Below are positions 52,846 through 62,425 of a DNA stretch of 64,000 nucleotides, in pieces. The notes under the pieces were generated by a model. That model ran no database searches, was not told the DNA's origin, and saw only the letters and a program-made list of their open reading frames with translations. Both the position numbers and the translations under genes were made by a program. Source of the DNA: QQWI01 sp964522015 (lineage in GTDB: Bacteria > Bacillota > Clostridia > Peptostreptococcales > Acidaminobacteraceae); assembly GCA_964522015.1 (NCBI GenBank), contig CAZFST010000019.1, positions 22,072 to 86,071 on the forward strand, read 5' to 3'. Positions within the stretch are counted from its first letter, which is position 1; every line of letters begins with the position of its first letter.

Positions 52846-53645
52846 GTATTCTGCAAGTAAGGTCAATTGTGAACTAAGTATTTTGAATTTCTAAAATCCA
52901 TCTATAATATTTCCTAAGCTTGCAAGTTGACATTGCTAATGGTATTAAATGATAAGATTTTTTAAATATTAAATTCAATTTAGGTATTAAAATCCAGCTT
53001 TTCAACCCCTACAAGTAAATGGAAACCTTGAATGGTTTGATTTTCTAGTACCGATTGTACGTTTATTAAAAAAATGGATATTATTTCAATAACAATTAAG
53101 CCCTCTAGCACACGATTTACGTTTATTGTGAATATTTCTAAACAAAATCATAATTTAGAACGCAGTAAACCACGAACCGAAATCTAGTTCACATTGTATC
53201 TGCGTCTTAAAATTAAAGGGATTTCCTCGACGGTATTTCGCTTCTTCGCGAATTTGCAGTAGCTTTCTGGCTATATTTTCTCAAGTTATGTCGCGCGTTC
53301 TATCATCCTTTTTAAATTGCAACAATCGCAAATTTTTATCGCATTTTGATTCCGCAGTGATCTCAAAGTGAGCAATTCAGGCAAGTGGCTTAAGTGAATG
53401 AAACCCACAATAGGCCTGTTGTCTCGTAGTATCTTGATTTATTTGGTATTTGATCAATTGGATATTTTAGTATTCTTAATTTTTCATATCAAGTTCGAAT
53501 TTTACTTGTAATATATCAGGTGACTTACCAATAAGTTCAGTTGTAATATGCTCTTTGTTGTTCTCTTGGGGAAGTTTTTTATTTTTGGTATGCATAATCA
53601 CCCTTTAAGGTACATAAAATATGTTTAGTGGGAGCGTTTACTATT
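52846..53645. other. AT-rich gene-free stretch with decayed coding sequence
   Basis: About 800 bases between wzy and wzx without an intact gene. On the minus strand, about 53150-53420 still reads in broken frames as CLNCSL..CGIK and ARKLLQIREEAKYRRGNPF, suggesting a dead transposase or other ORF (an IS1182-like C-terminal region is one possibility), but identity is not secure. No promoter is clear, so wzx may be expressed by read-through. Confidence 0.4.
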
Positions 53646-55055
53646 ATGGTGAGTAAGAATTTATTTAGAAAATCCGCTATATATTTCGTAGGAAATTTGT
53701 CTTCAAAATTCATGTCAGCAATTATAATTCCTATTTACGCTTTTTATATAAGTGTTGACGATCTGGGTACTTATGATTTTACATTAACTTTAATGGGTAT
53801 TTTGACGCCCGTTATTATTTTGGCTATATGGGAATCTGTTCTTAAATTCACATTATCCACAAATCAGCCAAGCGAACAGAAAGCGATTATTTCTACAGCT
53901 TCAATTTTCACATTAGGTATGTGTTGTTTATTTGCTTTTCTATCGTATTTAGCAAAGTTGTTAATAGGTTTATCAATACCTTATTACAACTTAATAGTAA
54001 TTATGATTGTACTTCATACTATTGTAATCGTGTGGCAATACATTGCTAGAGGTACAAATAACAGCAAATTATATGTGGTTAGTGGTATTTTTTCAACAAT
54101 CATCAGCTTTTTAGCTATTCTCATTTTTGTAATACTAATGCGCCTCAATTTACTGGGGCTATTGTTATCATATTGTATTGGACAGATTACAATTATTATG
54201 ATAATTGAATTTAGGCTGAAGGTTTTTAGTTATTTGCATTTCGCTGAGTTTAATTTAGCATTACTAGGTAAGATGCTTCGATTTTCACTTCCTCTGGTTA
54301 TGAATTTAATATCAATATGGTTAATATCTGGATTCGCACGGTTTATTATTACACTGAGGTTGGGTATAGAAGCTAATGGTCTCTATTCATTTGCAAATAA
54401 GTTTTCTGTAATAATAACTATGATTGGAAATGTCGTTACTATGGCAATCATTGAAGAAGCAATAATTATAATAAAAGATAGTAAAAAAAGTGCGGAATTC
54501 AATAGTAATTTACAAAAAATGTTTGTTTTATTTCAAACACTAGCAATACTGTCGATTCCAACCATTGTTGTTTTTTATAGTTTCATCGAAAAAACTGATT
54601 ACTATAAGTCAATTATATTTACTCCACCACTTATTTTGTATGCAGTATTTATGACATTGTCTTCAAGTGTTGGAGCAGTATTTCAATCCATTGAGAAAAC
54701 AAAGTTTCTCTTTTTAACCACCTTGTTAGGCGGTTTTTTGACAGTATTATTTTCATTGATCTTTATTGATCAGTATGGAATATTCTCTGTACTAACAGGT
54801 CAGCTAGTTGGAGCCCTGGCAATGTTAATTTCGAGATCTGTATTGGTAACTAAGTACACAAGTATTAGGTTTAATACGAATTCAATTATTGTTTTGTTTT
54901 CCATTTTTATCATAATCTCGATTTTTGCAATAAACATGCCTACACGATATAGCATTTTCATTGAAATTGTGCTTTTGTCTTTTGGTTGTTACAAATATCG
55001 GGATTTATTGTATAGTTACATCAATCGGATAAAATCAAGAATGCGCAGTAATTGA
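53646..55055 (+). CDS. Wzx-like polysaccharide flippase
   Basis: 469 residues, about 12-14 membrane helices and the MATE/PST-family N-terminus (SAIYFVGNLSSKFMSAIIIPIY). Flips the lipid-linked repeat unit to the outer face for Wzy. The start is uncertain: the ATG at 53646 has a GGGAG only at a distance of 11 bases, and a GTG at 53628 is in frame. Confidence 0.88.
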   Translation: MVSKNLFRKSAIYFVGNLSSKFMSAIIIPIYAFYISVDDLGTYDFTLTLMGILTPVIILAIWESVLKFTLSTNQPSEQKAIISTASIFTLGMCCLFAFLSYLAKLLIGLSIPYYNLIVIMIVLHTIVIVWQYIARGTNNSKLYVVSGIFSTIISFLAILIFVILMRLNLLGLLLSYCIGQITIIMIIEFRLKVFSYLHFAEFNLALLGKMLRFSLPLVMNLISIWLISGFARFIITLRLGIEANGLYSFANKFSVIITMIGNVVTMAIIEEAIIIIKDSKKSAEFNSNLQKMFVLFQTLAILSIPTIVVFYSFIEKTDYYKSIIFTPPLILYAVFMTLSSSVGAVFQSIEKTKFLFLTTLLGGFLTVLFSLIFIDQYGIFSVLTGQLVGALAMLISRSVLVTKYTSIRFNTNSIIVLFSIFIIISIFAINMPTRYSIFIEIVLLSFGCYKYRDLLYSYINRIKSRMRSN

Positions 55056-56324
55056 TTGAAAAAATTCAGTATAATACACTGTAATTATCTCTTGGCGTCA
55101 AAATGTAGTTGACGTATTTGAGGCTAGTCGCAAACGATACAAAATTTTCATAAACATGTGTTTTCAATGATACACAGGTATTACTTGAAAGCATAAGTCC
55201 ATGGACACAAATTTTTTGTGTTGTGCCGATCAAGTTCATCATTTGCTTTTTATCAAACTTTTTTTCTTGGAGTAGTCAAAAGTGATTTCAAAGCATTCTG
55301 AATTGCCATTTTCATTTTTGCATTCTCCTCACCCTTAATTTTGAGGTGACATTTAAATTCACATTAATTTGTTTGATACCATAATGCTTGAATGATGCCA
55401 CTGAAATTATTTAAAGCAACTCATTTGGACCAAAATCGGCAATGGAATCTAAAAAACAATCAAAATGATCTTCGTTAATTTTTTGTAGATAAATACTATG
55501 TGCAAAGAGTGATTCCATATCAACGCGTTCAAAGTAATCATGCATTCGTGACTATTCCGACGAAAAAACTATCCTAAAAGGACTTATTATTCCTGTAATA
55601 AGACCATCTTTAATCGCTTTTTTCTGTATAGTATTTCGGCTACTTGGGCTGTAGAGCAAGTACCAATTTAGCTTTATTAAGTACACTTCCGTCACAATTA
55701 AGTTTAAGTGATACGTGGTACCGGGTAGAATCAATAGCTTATGAGAACACCTTTAGTTGAGCTAAAGACTCAAATAGCAGTTTTGTAATCTAAAGTGTTC
55801 GGTACTTAAGAGAGATTCACAAAAATATTATGCCGAATATAAATTCTAAACTCTTGTAAACGGAGTTGAATTATCAAAACTTCAGCATAGTATTTTATTC
55901 GGTATAAAACTGATTATGGAAGATGATCATCGGTAATGTTAATCAATATCATCTTATCTAACCCGCTAAAATGCTATAAGTAATTTCAAATAGCTGGCCA
56001 GTATGTTTTTTTATAGCTGCATTCCAAATTTCATCGAGACTTATCTGTTGCTACAATCCTGCTATAAGATTTGCGTTGCCATCAAAATATGGTTTCATAT
56101 TGTTATAACTCATCATCGAACGCGAATAGTCTCCATGTAATTGCTTCGACATGTATCATTTGAGATAGTTTGATATTTCCTTTTGGTGTAAATTTATGTT
56201 TTGGTAATATTGACTACATCTAGCGCGTGTGATATTCCTTTTGGTAAAATTCAATATGGTAATTTTGTTGAAGCGTTAGTGTATATGATGGGTGGATAAA
56301 TTTAACGACGGAGGAAAAATTAAG
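55056..56324. other. AT-rich gene-free stretch with decayed transposase-like sequence on the minus strand
   Basis: About 1.27 kb with no intact gene. On the minus strand, 55430-55740 reads as YHLNLIVTEVYLIKLNWYLL, then FERVDMESLFAHSIYLQKIN and LDSIADFGPNEL, and in a broken continuation as FKHYGIKQINVNLNVTSKL. The layout resembles the N-terminal third of IS1634-type (DUF4277) transposases, with many stops. A further broken frame (about 55960-56160: QLHGDYSRSMMSYNNMKPYF, SLDEIWNAAIKKHTGQLFEI) is unidentified. Confidence 0.4.
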
Positions 56325-56801
56325 GTGTTTAATAGAATTAAGAATATTGGAAAATTCATCTTGCTTGATTTCTATAGAATCCACAGATATATCGAATTTG
56401 TAGGACTAGAAAACAAGAATAAGCACTGTTTGCTACGTGGATTTATACGATGGCGTTTAAGAATCAAGTATGGAATTTTCATTGGTGAAAGTACTCAAAT
56501 AGGAAAGGGGATTCAAGTTCCACATCCATTTGGCATTGTTATTGGGAATGGTGTAATCATAGGAAGTAATGTGGTTATTTATCAACACGTTACAATTGGT
56601 GTTAAAAATAGAAGCAACACTGATGTTAATACAGCTTATGCAATTATTGAAGATAATGTGTGTATTTACGCTGGAGCAAAAATACTGGGTAATATAATTG
56701 TAGGTGAAAACTCGATTATTGGTGCTAACGCCGTCTTACTTAACTCTGTACCTGCTAACTCTTGTGCTGTCGGTATACCTGCAAAGGTCTTACTTAAATG
56801 A
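56325..56801 (+). CDS. Serine acetyltransferase-like hexapeptide acyltransferase
   Basis: 158 residues. A left-handed beta-helix with hexapeptide repeats from about residue 60: GESTQIGKGIQVPHPFGIVI, GNGVIIGSNVVIYQHVTIG, AKILGNIIVGENSIIGANAV and the terminal CAVGIPAKVL, the pattern of CysE-related polysaccharide O-acetyltransferases. It likely acetylates the capsule repeat. GTG start after GGAGG; another GTG 33 bases upstream is possible but has no ribosome site. Confidence 0.85.
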   Translation: MFNRIKNIGKFILLDFYRIHRYIEFVGLENKNKHCLLRGFIRWRLRIKYGIFIGESTQIGKGIQVPHPFGIVIGNGVIIGSNVVIYQHVTIGVKNRSNTDVNTAYAIIEDNVCIYAGAKILGNIIVGENSIIGANAVLLNSVPANSCAVGIPAKVLLK

Positions 56802-57194
56802 TCCGTGATTGCATACTAGCTAGTTTCGATTTGGGAGAATACTTATTAACCTGTAAGCATCAATTAGCCCTCATCATCGATAATAAGTGCGATTCAGGGA
56901 ACTGAATCTAGAAGAACTGGCGTGCCTTTGTGTCATATCCTTAGGCTTAAAAGTGTTACAAAGCTTATTGTAACTCTGGCACCAGAATGACGGTATTTTA
57001 ATAAGTTTGGCTGTATGTCTAACTTGAATATGTTTTTGATCAGAACGTGACCTTTGATCTATTGGGTTGAGTTAAACATTTGACTTGAAACCTATAGGGT
57101 ACAGGCTGTAAAGTATCTGATCTTTTTATCATTATTTTAAAAAAGTTAATCTGTTGGTATATTCTTATACATTGTAAATGTGAGCGAGGTGTCT
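56802..57194. other. Gene-free AT-rich stretch before the UDP-sugar genes
   Basis: About 390 bases with no supported ORF, hairpin terminator or clear consensus promoter; base composition returns toward the chromosomal average after it. Confidence 0.4.
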
Positions 57195-58208
57195 ATGCAA
57201 AAAATTTTAATAACAGGAGCTAGTGGTTTTGTAGGATTTCATTTAGTAAAAGCCCTATCTAACATGGATGTTACCATTTATGGTTTGGATAATTTGAATG
57301 ATTATTATGATGTGTCTTTAAAAAATGATCGAGTTAGTATTTTGAAGCAATTTAGTAATTTCGAGTTCATTCAAACTGACTTAGCAGACAAAGCAGCAAT
57401 TGACTTGTTCTTTGAAAATCATAAACCGGATGTTGTGGTTAACTTAGCCGCTCAGGCGGGTGTAAGGTACAGTATTACGAATCCCTATGCCTATATGGAC
57501 TCGAATATGACAGGCTTTTTAAATGTGTTAGAAGCGTGTCGTAACAATCCTGTTAAGCATCTTATCTATGCATCCTCGAGTTCTGTTTACGGAGGTAACA
57601 AAGTAGCTCCATTTTCAACAAATCATAATGTAGATCACCCTGTGTCTTTGTATGCTGCTACAAAGAAGTCAAATGAGTTGATGGCACATACCTATAGTCA
57701 TTTATATGGGATACCGACAACTGGGTTACGCTTCTTTACGGTTTATGGCCCATGGGGAAGACCAGATATGGCTTACTTTTCTTTTACAAAAGACATTCTT
57801 GAAGGCAAAGCAATTAATGTTTTTAACCATGGAAAAATGGAACGTGACTTTACCTATATAGACGATATCGTTGAGGGTATTGTGCGTTTGATTGGTAAGC
57901 CGCCAGTAGCAAATCCTAATTGGGATGAGAGTGTAGATGACTTAAGTTCAAGTTTTGCGCCTTACAAGATTTATAATATTGGCAACAATAATCCTGTGCC
58001 TTTAATGCGTTTTATCAATGCGCTTGAAAGTGCAGTTGGTAAAGAGGCCAACAAGGTTTATATGGATATGCAACCTGGTGACGTGTTAAGGACTTATGCA
58101 GATGTTTCGGATTTGGAACGGGATATTGATTTTAAGCCAAAGACATCAATTGAAGATGGGTTGGTGAAGTTTGTGGAGTGGTATAAGTCGTATTATGATG
58201 TGATATGA
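57195..58208 (+). CDS. NAD-dependent UDP-sugar epimerase, probably UDP-glucuronate 4-epimerase
   Basis: 337-residue extended SDR. ILITGASGFVGFHLVKAL (NAD site), YGLDNLNDYYDVSLKNDR (typical of the GlcA 4-epimerase/CapI group), YASSSSVYGGN, catalytic YAATKKSNE, and GLRFFTVYGPWGRPDMAYF. Likely converts UDP-glucuronate from the next gene's product to UDP-galacturonate. The start at 57195 follows a GAGGTG site. Confidence 0.9.
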   Translation: MQKILITGASGFVGFHLVKALSNMDVTIYGLDNLNDYYDVSLKNDRVSILKQFSNFEFIQTDLADKAAIDLFFENHKPDVVVNLAAQAGVRYSITNPYAYMDSNMTGFLNVLEACRNNPVKHLIYASSSSVYGGNKVAPFSTNHNVDHPVSLYAATKKSNELMAHTYSHLYGIPTTGLRFFTVYGPWGRPDMAYFSFTKDILEGKAINVFNHGKMERDFTYIDDIVEGIVRLIGKPPVANPNWDESVDDLSSSFAPYKIYNIGNNNPVPLMRFINALESAVGKEANKVYMDMQPGDVLRTYADVSDLERDIDFKPKTSIEDGLVKFVEWYKSYYDVI

Positions 58209-58266
58209 CATTGAAGAGTAGTGGTGAAGTATCGTTTATAGTGAGTTTAGATATTAGGGGGAAGCG

Positions 58267-59433
58267 ATGAAGATTACAGTTGCGGGTACGGGGTATGTAG
58301 GGCTTTCAAATGCCATTTTATTGGCGCAGGATAATGAAGTAATTGCGCTTGATATTATTCAAGAAAAAGTGGATATGATTAACGCTAGAAAATCACCTAT
58401 TGTTGATCATGAGATTGAGCATTATTTGGCTACTAAGGAGCTTAATTTAACTGCGACCACTGATAGCTTTTTAGCATTTAAAGATGCTGAGTATGTTATT
58501 ATTTCGACGCCTACAAACTACGACGCTGAGAAGAATTACTTTAATACACGCACTGTCGAGGCTGTCATTGCAAATGTTTTAGCAATTAATCCTGATGCGA
58601 TTATGGTGGTTAAATCCACTGTACCTGTTGGATACACTGCGAAAGTGCGTGCGATGTTTGAGACGGATAATATTATCTTCTCGCCTGAGTTTTTAAGAGA
58701 AGGTAAGGCTTTATACGATAATTTGCATCCTTCGCGTATAGTGGTTGGTGAGCAAACTGAGCGTGCTAGGATTTTTGCAGAGCTGCTTGCTGCGGGTGCT
58801 GTTAAGAAAGATATTCCAGTGTTGTTTACAGATTCTACTGAAGCTGAAGCGATTAAACTTTTTGCAAATACATATTTGGCTTTGCGGGTGGCTTACTTTA
58901 ATGAGTTGGACTCGTATTCTGAGGTTCGTGGTCTGAAATCTGCACACATTATTGAGGGTGTAGGCTTGGATCCCCGGATTGGTTCACATTACAATAATCC
59001 GTCTTTTGGTTACGGTGGCTATTGCTTACCGAAAGACACGAAGCAGCTTTTGGCAAACTATGCTGATGTTCCACAGAATATTATGTCGGCAATTGTTGAT
59101 GCGAACAGAACGCGAAAGGATCATGTAGCGGATATGATTATTGGCCGCAATCCGAAGGTTGTGGGGATTTTTAGACTGACAATGAAGATGGATTCTGATA
59201 ACTTCAGACAGTCTGCGATACAGGGCGTTATGAAGCGTATTAAAGCTAAGGGGATTGAGGTTGTATTGTTTGAGCCTGCTTTACTTGAGGATGAATTCTT
59301 CCATTCTAGAGTGATTAAAGATTTTGAGGAGTTTAAGGCTATTTCAGATGTGATTGTGGCGAATAGGCTTAGTGATGATTTGAGTGATGTGCTAGAGAAG
59401 GTTTATTGTAGGGATTTGTTTGGGAGAGACTAA
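58267..59433 (+). CDS. UDP-glucose 6-dehydrogenase
   Basis: 388 residues. NAD site ITVAGTGYVGLSNAILLA, the STPTNYD and VVKSTVPVGYT stretches, SPEFLREGKAL, and the catalytic Cys253 in GYGGYCLPKDTKQLL. Oxidises UDP-glucose (from GalU) to UDP-glucuronate. The length and the SPEFLREG / LHPSRIVVG pattern match the short Ugd class of Gram-positive capsule loci. GGGGGAAGCG ribosome site 58 bases past the epimerase. Confidence 0.95.
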   Translation: MKITVAGTGYVGLSNAILLAQDNEVIALDIIQEKVDMINARKSPIVDHEIEHYLATKELNLTATTDSFLAFKDAEYVIISTPTNYDAEKNYFNTRTVEAVIANVLAINPDAIMVVKSTVPVGYTAKVRAMFETDNIIFSPEFLREGKALYDNLHPSRIVVGEQTERARIFAELLAAGAVKKDIPVLFTDSTEAEAIKLFANTYLALRVAYFNELDSYSEVRGLKSAHIIEGVGLDPRIGSHYNNPSFGYGGYCLPKDTKQLLANYADVPQNIMSAIVDANRTRKDHVADMIIGRNPKVVGIFRLTMKMDSDNFRQSAIQGVMKRIKAKGIEVVLFEPALLEDEFFHSRVIKDFEEFKAISDVIVANRLSDDLSDVLEKVYCRDLFGRD

Positions 59434-59565
59434 TGATACAAATGGACTGTTACATTATTAAAGTCATTCTAAGTGATTGTGTCTAGCGGTTTTCGTGCAA
59501 TTGTCCCCTAGATACCGACGTTACTTAATACTGTAACAACTAACATACAATGATTAAAATATAGT

Positions 59566-59661
59566 ATCGGTACCAGGTGCCGAATGGGAAATTAATTATG
59601 AAAGCACTGATATGACTGGTTTGTAGGAATCATTTCTCAAACCGTACCAAGTACCGCAGTG
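59566..59661. repeat. 96-bp repeat, copy 1, with palindromic ends
   Basis: Begins ATCGGTACCAGGTGCCG and ends CCGTACCAAGTACCGCAGTG; about 90 percent identical to 59931-60026 with no length difference. Each end carries a short palindrome of the GGTAC-CAA-GTACC type, so the unit looks like a pair of REP-like hairpins around a roughly 60-bp spacer. Confidence 0.85.
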
Positions 59662-59887
59662 TAAAGCAAGACAAGCTTGTTTAGAAATTCATGGCACATG
59701 CTGTATCATATGTGGTTTTGATTTCGGAGAAGTTTATGGTGAAGATTTTGATGGTAAGATTCATGTACATCATGTTAAGCCTTTAGCAGAAGTCGATAAT
59801 GAATATGAAGTTGACCCTGAACATGATTTGGTTCCAGTTTGTCCTAATTGCCATATGATTTTACATTTTAAAAAAGAAGTTTATTAG
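59627..59887 (+). pseudogene. HNH endonuclease fragment (N-terminus missing)
   Basis: After an in-frame stop at 59624, an open frame without a start codon runs out of repeat copy 1 into a good HNH domain: ARQACLEIHGTCCIICGFDF, GKIHVHHVKPLAE, DPEHDLVPVCPNCHMILHF. The CxxC and CxxC zinc knuckles and the HH of the HNH motif are intact, as in McrA-like nucleases. The missing N-terminal part coincides with the repeat, so the gene was probably cut by insertion or recombination of that repeat. Confidence 0.8.
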
Positions 59888-59930
59888 ATAAAAGAAGTGA
59901 AGATGCTCTTAACGTTTAATAAGCTAAAAC

Positions 59931-60026
59931 ATCGGTACCAAGTACCGAATGGGAAATTGATTATTAAAGCACTGATGTGACTGGTGTGTAGGAACCATTT
60001 CTCAAACCGTACCAAGTACCGCAGTG
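59931..60026. repeat. 96-bp repeat, copy 2, with palindromic ends
   Basis: Begins ATCGGTACCAAGTACCG and ends CCGTACCAAGTACCGCAGTG in the same orientation as copy 1; the left palindrome CGGTAC-CAA-GTACCG is perfect in this copy. Confidence 0.85.
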
Positions 60027-60041
60027 GGAAATCTGGAAATC

Positions 60042-60164
60042 AAAATATAAAACTGCCCAGTGGCCTCCCAGTGGGCAGTTTTTATTGGGTAATTCGTGTT
60101 AAATTTATGCATAAAAGACAATGTTAATCATGGTGGAGTGTGTAGAATGTGCTTCCTGAAGTCT
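60042..60164. repeat. Cassette-associated intergenic element, copy 1
   Basis: AAAATATAA, a terminator hairpin (AAAACTGCCCA / TGGGCAGTTTT, 60049-60083), ATTGGGTAAT, GTTAAAT at 60098 and TTCCTGAAGT at 60153. The same order and spacing recur at 62889 and 63687. Confidence 0.65.
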
Positions 60165-60230
60165 AATTTTAGGGAAATGTTAATACGGAATAACAATATG
60201 AGATTTTGGATGAATAATCCGGACCATTTT

Positions 60231-60263
60231 GAGCCACTGCTCACCGGAACGGTGGCTCTTTTT
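60231..60263 (+). terminator. Rho-independent terminator
   Basis: GAGCCAC / GTGGCTC stem with CCGGAACGG in the loop, followed by TTTTT. No supported gene lies just upstream; 60165-60410 otherwise holds no convincing ORF. Confidence 0.7.
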
Positions 60264-60410
60264 CATCGGTATAATCATTTGGAATCAATTCATCAAAGAA
60301 CTCATCTAAAATTATCTATGTGAAAAAGTTATTATAGAATAAAATAGTTACATGATATAATGATAGCATATTTATTTCTGGAAGTAGCGCTTGATAAGGG
60401 TGGTGCAAAT

Positions 60411-61793
60411 ATGAGTCTTCACAGCGATATAAGGGTTGGAGAGGGTAAGAATCTTGAGTTCAAATTAAAAATGCCGAATAGTATTACATTAGCGAAGTCG
60501 ATTATAGCATTCTCAAATACTGGCGGCGGAAAGTTGATTATTGGCATCAACGATAATGCTGAGATCATTGGACTAGAAAATGATACGAATATTTTCGAAC
60601 TGAAAGATCAAGTCGCTTCAATTGTGTATGAGTTATGTTACCCTACGATACTCCCTGACATATATACCACGACGATTAATAATTCTTTGCTTCTTATTAT
60701 TGAGGTGTTTAGAGGCAACCTATTACCATATTATTTGAAGAACAAAGGTAATAAAGAGGGCGTTTATATTCGAGTTGGAGCAACAAATCGTAAGGCTAGT
60801 ATTGAGAATGTTCTTGAGCTCGAAAGGCAGCGCATGAATATTAGCTTTGACCAGGAACCCAATAGAGATGTAGATATGGGAAGGTTGGATACTTCGGTTA
60901 TTAAAAGTCGATTTACACAGTTGGGCAAAAATTTTGATGATTTGGTAATGAAAAACCTAAAACTAATCATTGAGGAAAACGGAAAACTATATCCGAGTAA
61001 CGGACTATTAATTTTGCTTGGTGAATATGAACACATACTGATGAAATGTAGTCGTTTCAAGGGTAATACGATGGATCATTTTTTAGATCGCAAGGAGTAT
61101 AGTGGTGATCTATTTTCTCAATTAGAAGAAGTTGAGAACTTCATAAAAAATCATATTAATCTTAGTAGCGAAATTATTGGGCTTCAACGTACTGATCAAT
61201 ATGAAATACCACTGGAGGCTATTAGAGAAGGGCTTGTGAATGCTGTTGTTCATAGAGATTATACAAATTTTGGGCGAGATATAAAAATTGGCATTTACGA
61301 TGATATTGTCAATATCGTTTCTCCAGGTGGCTTTCCTAGTACTATAACAGAAGAAGATATTCTTGAAGGCCGTTCAGAAATTCGTAATAAGGTAATTGCG
61401 CGTGTGTTTAAAGAACTGAACTACATTGAACAATGGGGTAGTGGTGTTCGTAGGATTATTTCATCGTGCACGGAAAGACGATTAAAAAGACCTGAAATCA
61501 TTGAAAAAGGTGACTTTGTAGATGTGAGCTTGTATAGAGCATTTGAATCAGTTGAGAAGATTTTATTCAATGAGGATGTTTATACTGCTCAACAACGCAT
61601 AATTATTGATTACCTTCTGGATAATCATGATAGAATCTCAACAAAAATTGCTGCGGGATTTCTAGGAATATCAGATCGGGCCACGAGAAGTGTTTTGAAT
61701 GTAATGGTGGATAAGCGGATGTTAGTTAAATATGAGAATGGGCCACAAACTCACTATAGACTTCCGAGTAGCTTCCGAGTAACTTCCGAGTAA
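60411..61793 (+). CDS. AlbA_2/Schlafen-type ATP-binding transcriptional regulator
   Basis: 460 residues. N-terminal AlbA_2 domain (EGKNLEFKLKMPN, AFSNTGGGKLIIGINDNAEI, YIRVGATNRKAS), then the RecG-like ATP-binding C-terminal region (EIPLEAIREGLVNAVVHRDY, NIVSPGGFPSTITEEDI, GSGVRRI) and a winged helix near the end (STKIAAGFLGISDRATRSVL). Such proteins are usually annotated as putative DNA-binding regulators and are frequent in defence or accessory islands. The last codons lie in an 11-bp tandem repeat. The start at 60411 follows AAGGGTGG. Confidence 0.88.
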   Translation: MSLHSDIRVGEGKNLEFKLKMPNSITLAKSIIAFSNTGGGKLIIGINDNAEIIGLENDTNIFELKDQVASIVYELCYPTILPDIYTTTINNSLLLIIEVFRGNLLPYYLKNKGNKEGVYIRVGATNRKASIENVLELERQRMNISFDQEPNRDVDMGRLDTSVIKSRFTQLGKNFDDLVMKNLKLIIEENGKLYPSNGLLILLGEYEHILMKCSRFKGNTMDHFLDRKEYSGDLFSQLEEVENFIKNHINLSSEIIGLQRTDQYEIPLEAIREGLVNAVVHRDYTNFGRDIKIGIYDDIVNIVSPGGFPSTITEEDILEGRSEIRNKVIARVFKELNYIEQWGSGVRRIISSCTERRLKRPEIIEKGDFVDVSLYRAFESVEKILFNEDVYTAQQRIIIDYLLDNHDRISTKIAAGFLGISDRATRSVLNVMVDKRMLVKYENGPQTHYRLPSSFRVTSE

Positions 61794-61804
61794 CTTCCGA
61801 GTAA
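61761..61804 (+). repeat. 11-bp tandem repeat over the stop codon
   Basis: Four copies of CTTCCGAGTAA-like units start at 61761, 61772, 61783 and 61794. The unit is not a multiple of three and each copy contains TAA or TAG in one frame, so slippage would change the protein's C-terminus. Confidence 0.85.
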
Positions 61805-61853
61805 CTTATCGGTACTAAGTTCAGTTTGGAAAATTGGAGATTGAGGAGGGCAA

Positions 61854-62336
61854 ATGGATTTTAATTTTCAGTGTCGTGTAACCTATGAAAACGGTCAAAC
61901 ATATGAACGTCAGCATATGCTGATCATTCAAATTGGCATAGATGAGTATAAGAAAATTGTTCTAGGCGTTTTGGATGGTAAAGAGATTAAAGAGGTTGAT
62001 GGCATTACAGGGGTTATTGAAGAAATGACCGAGACCTTTCTTGAGTTTGATAGGTGGACAAACATGGATGGGAGCAACAGGAAAGAACCTCTGAAAATTC
62101 GGAGGGCTATTTCTGCAATTGAATTTTATATGCCTTTATCAGATTATCAGCGTTTCAAAAAGATCAAAAATCCGTTTGAGGTTTTAGAGAGACCTGAGGA
62201 ACACATGACAATCTATCGGAGTGATGGTTCTAGTGTTAAGTTTATTTCTACTTTTGGTCAAATTAAGGTTTTGGATTCGAGGCAACCAAATTGTAGTAAA
62301 GTCTTAGATGCTGATGTTTTTTTAGCTAAGATTTAA
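61854..62336 (+). CDS. Protein of unknown function
   Basis: 160 residues, soluble, no signal peptide. Strong GAGGAGGG ribosome site 5 bases before the ATG, so the gene is probably real. Contains YIGIDEYKK-like and FLEFDRWTNMDGSNRKEPLK stretches but no family I recognise. Located 60 bases after the AlbA_2 gene, same strand. Confidence 0.65.
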   Translation: MDFNFQCRVTYENGQTYERQHMLIIQIGIDEYKKIVLGVLDGKEIKEVDGITGVIEEMTETFLEFDRWTNMDGSNRKEPLKIRRAISAIEFYMPLSDYQRFKKIKNPFEVLERPEEHMTIYRSDGSSVKFISTFGQIKVLDSRQPNCSKVLDADVFLAKI

Positions 62337-62425
62337 AGATGGGCACTACCTAACCAGCTACGAAAAAGGAAATGTGTCGTTGGTATAATATTAAAAAATG
62401 TGCTAAACCAATAATTTAAAGAAAG

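Noticed and set aside
60096..60323. 75-codon open frame starting at 60096
   Set aside because: No ribosome site, low-complexity product with no family, and it lies across a copy of the intergenic element and a terminator.
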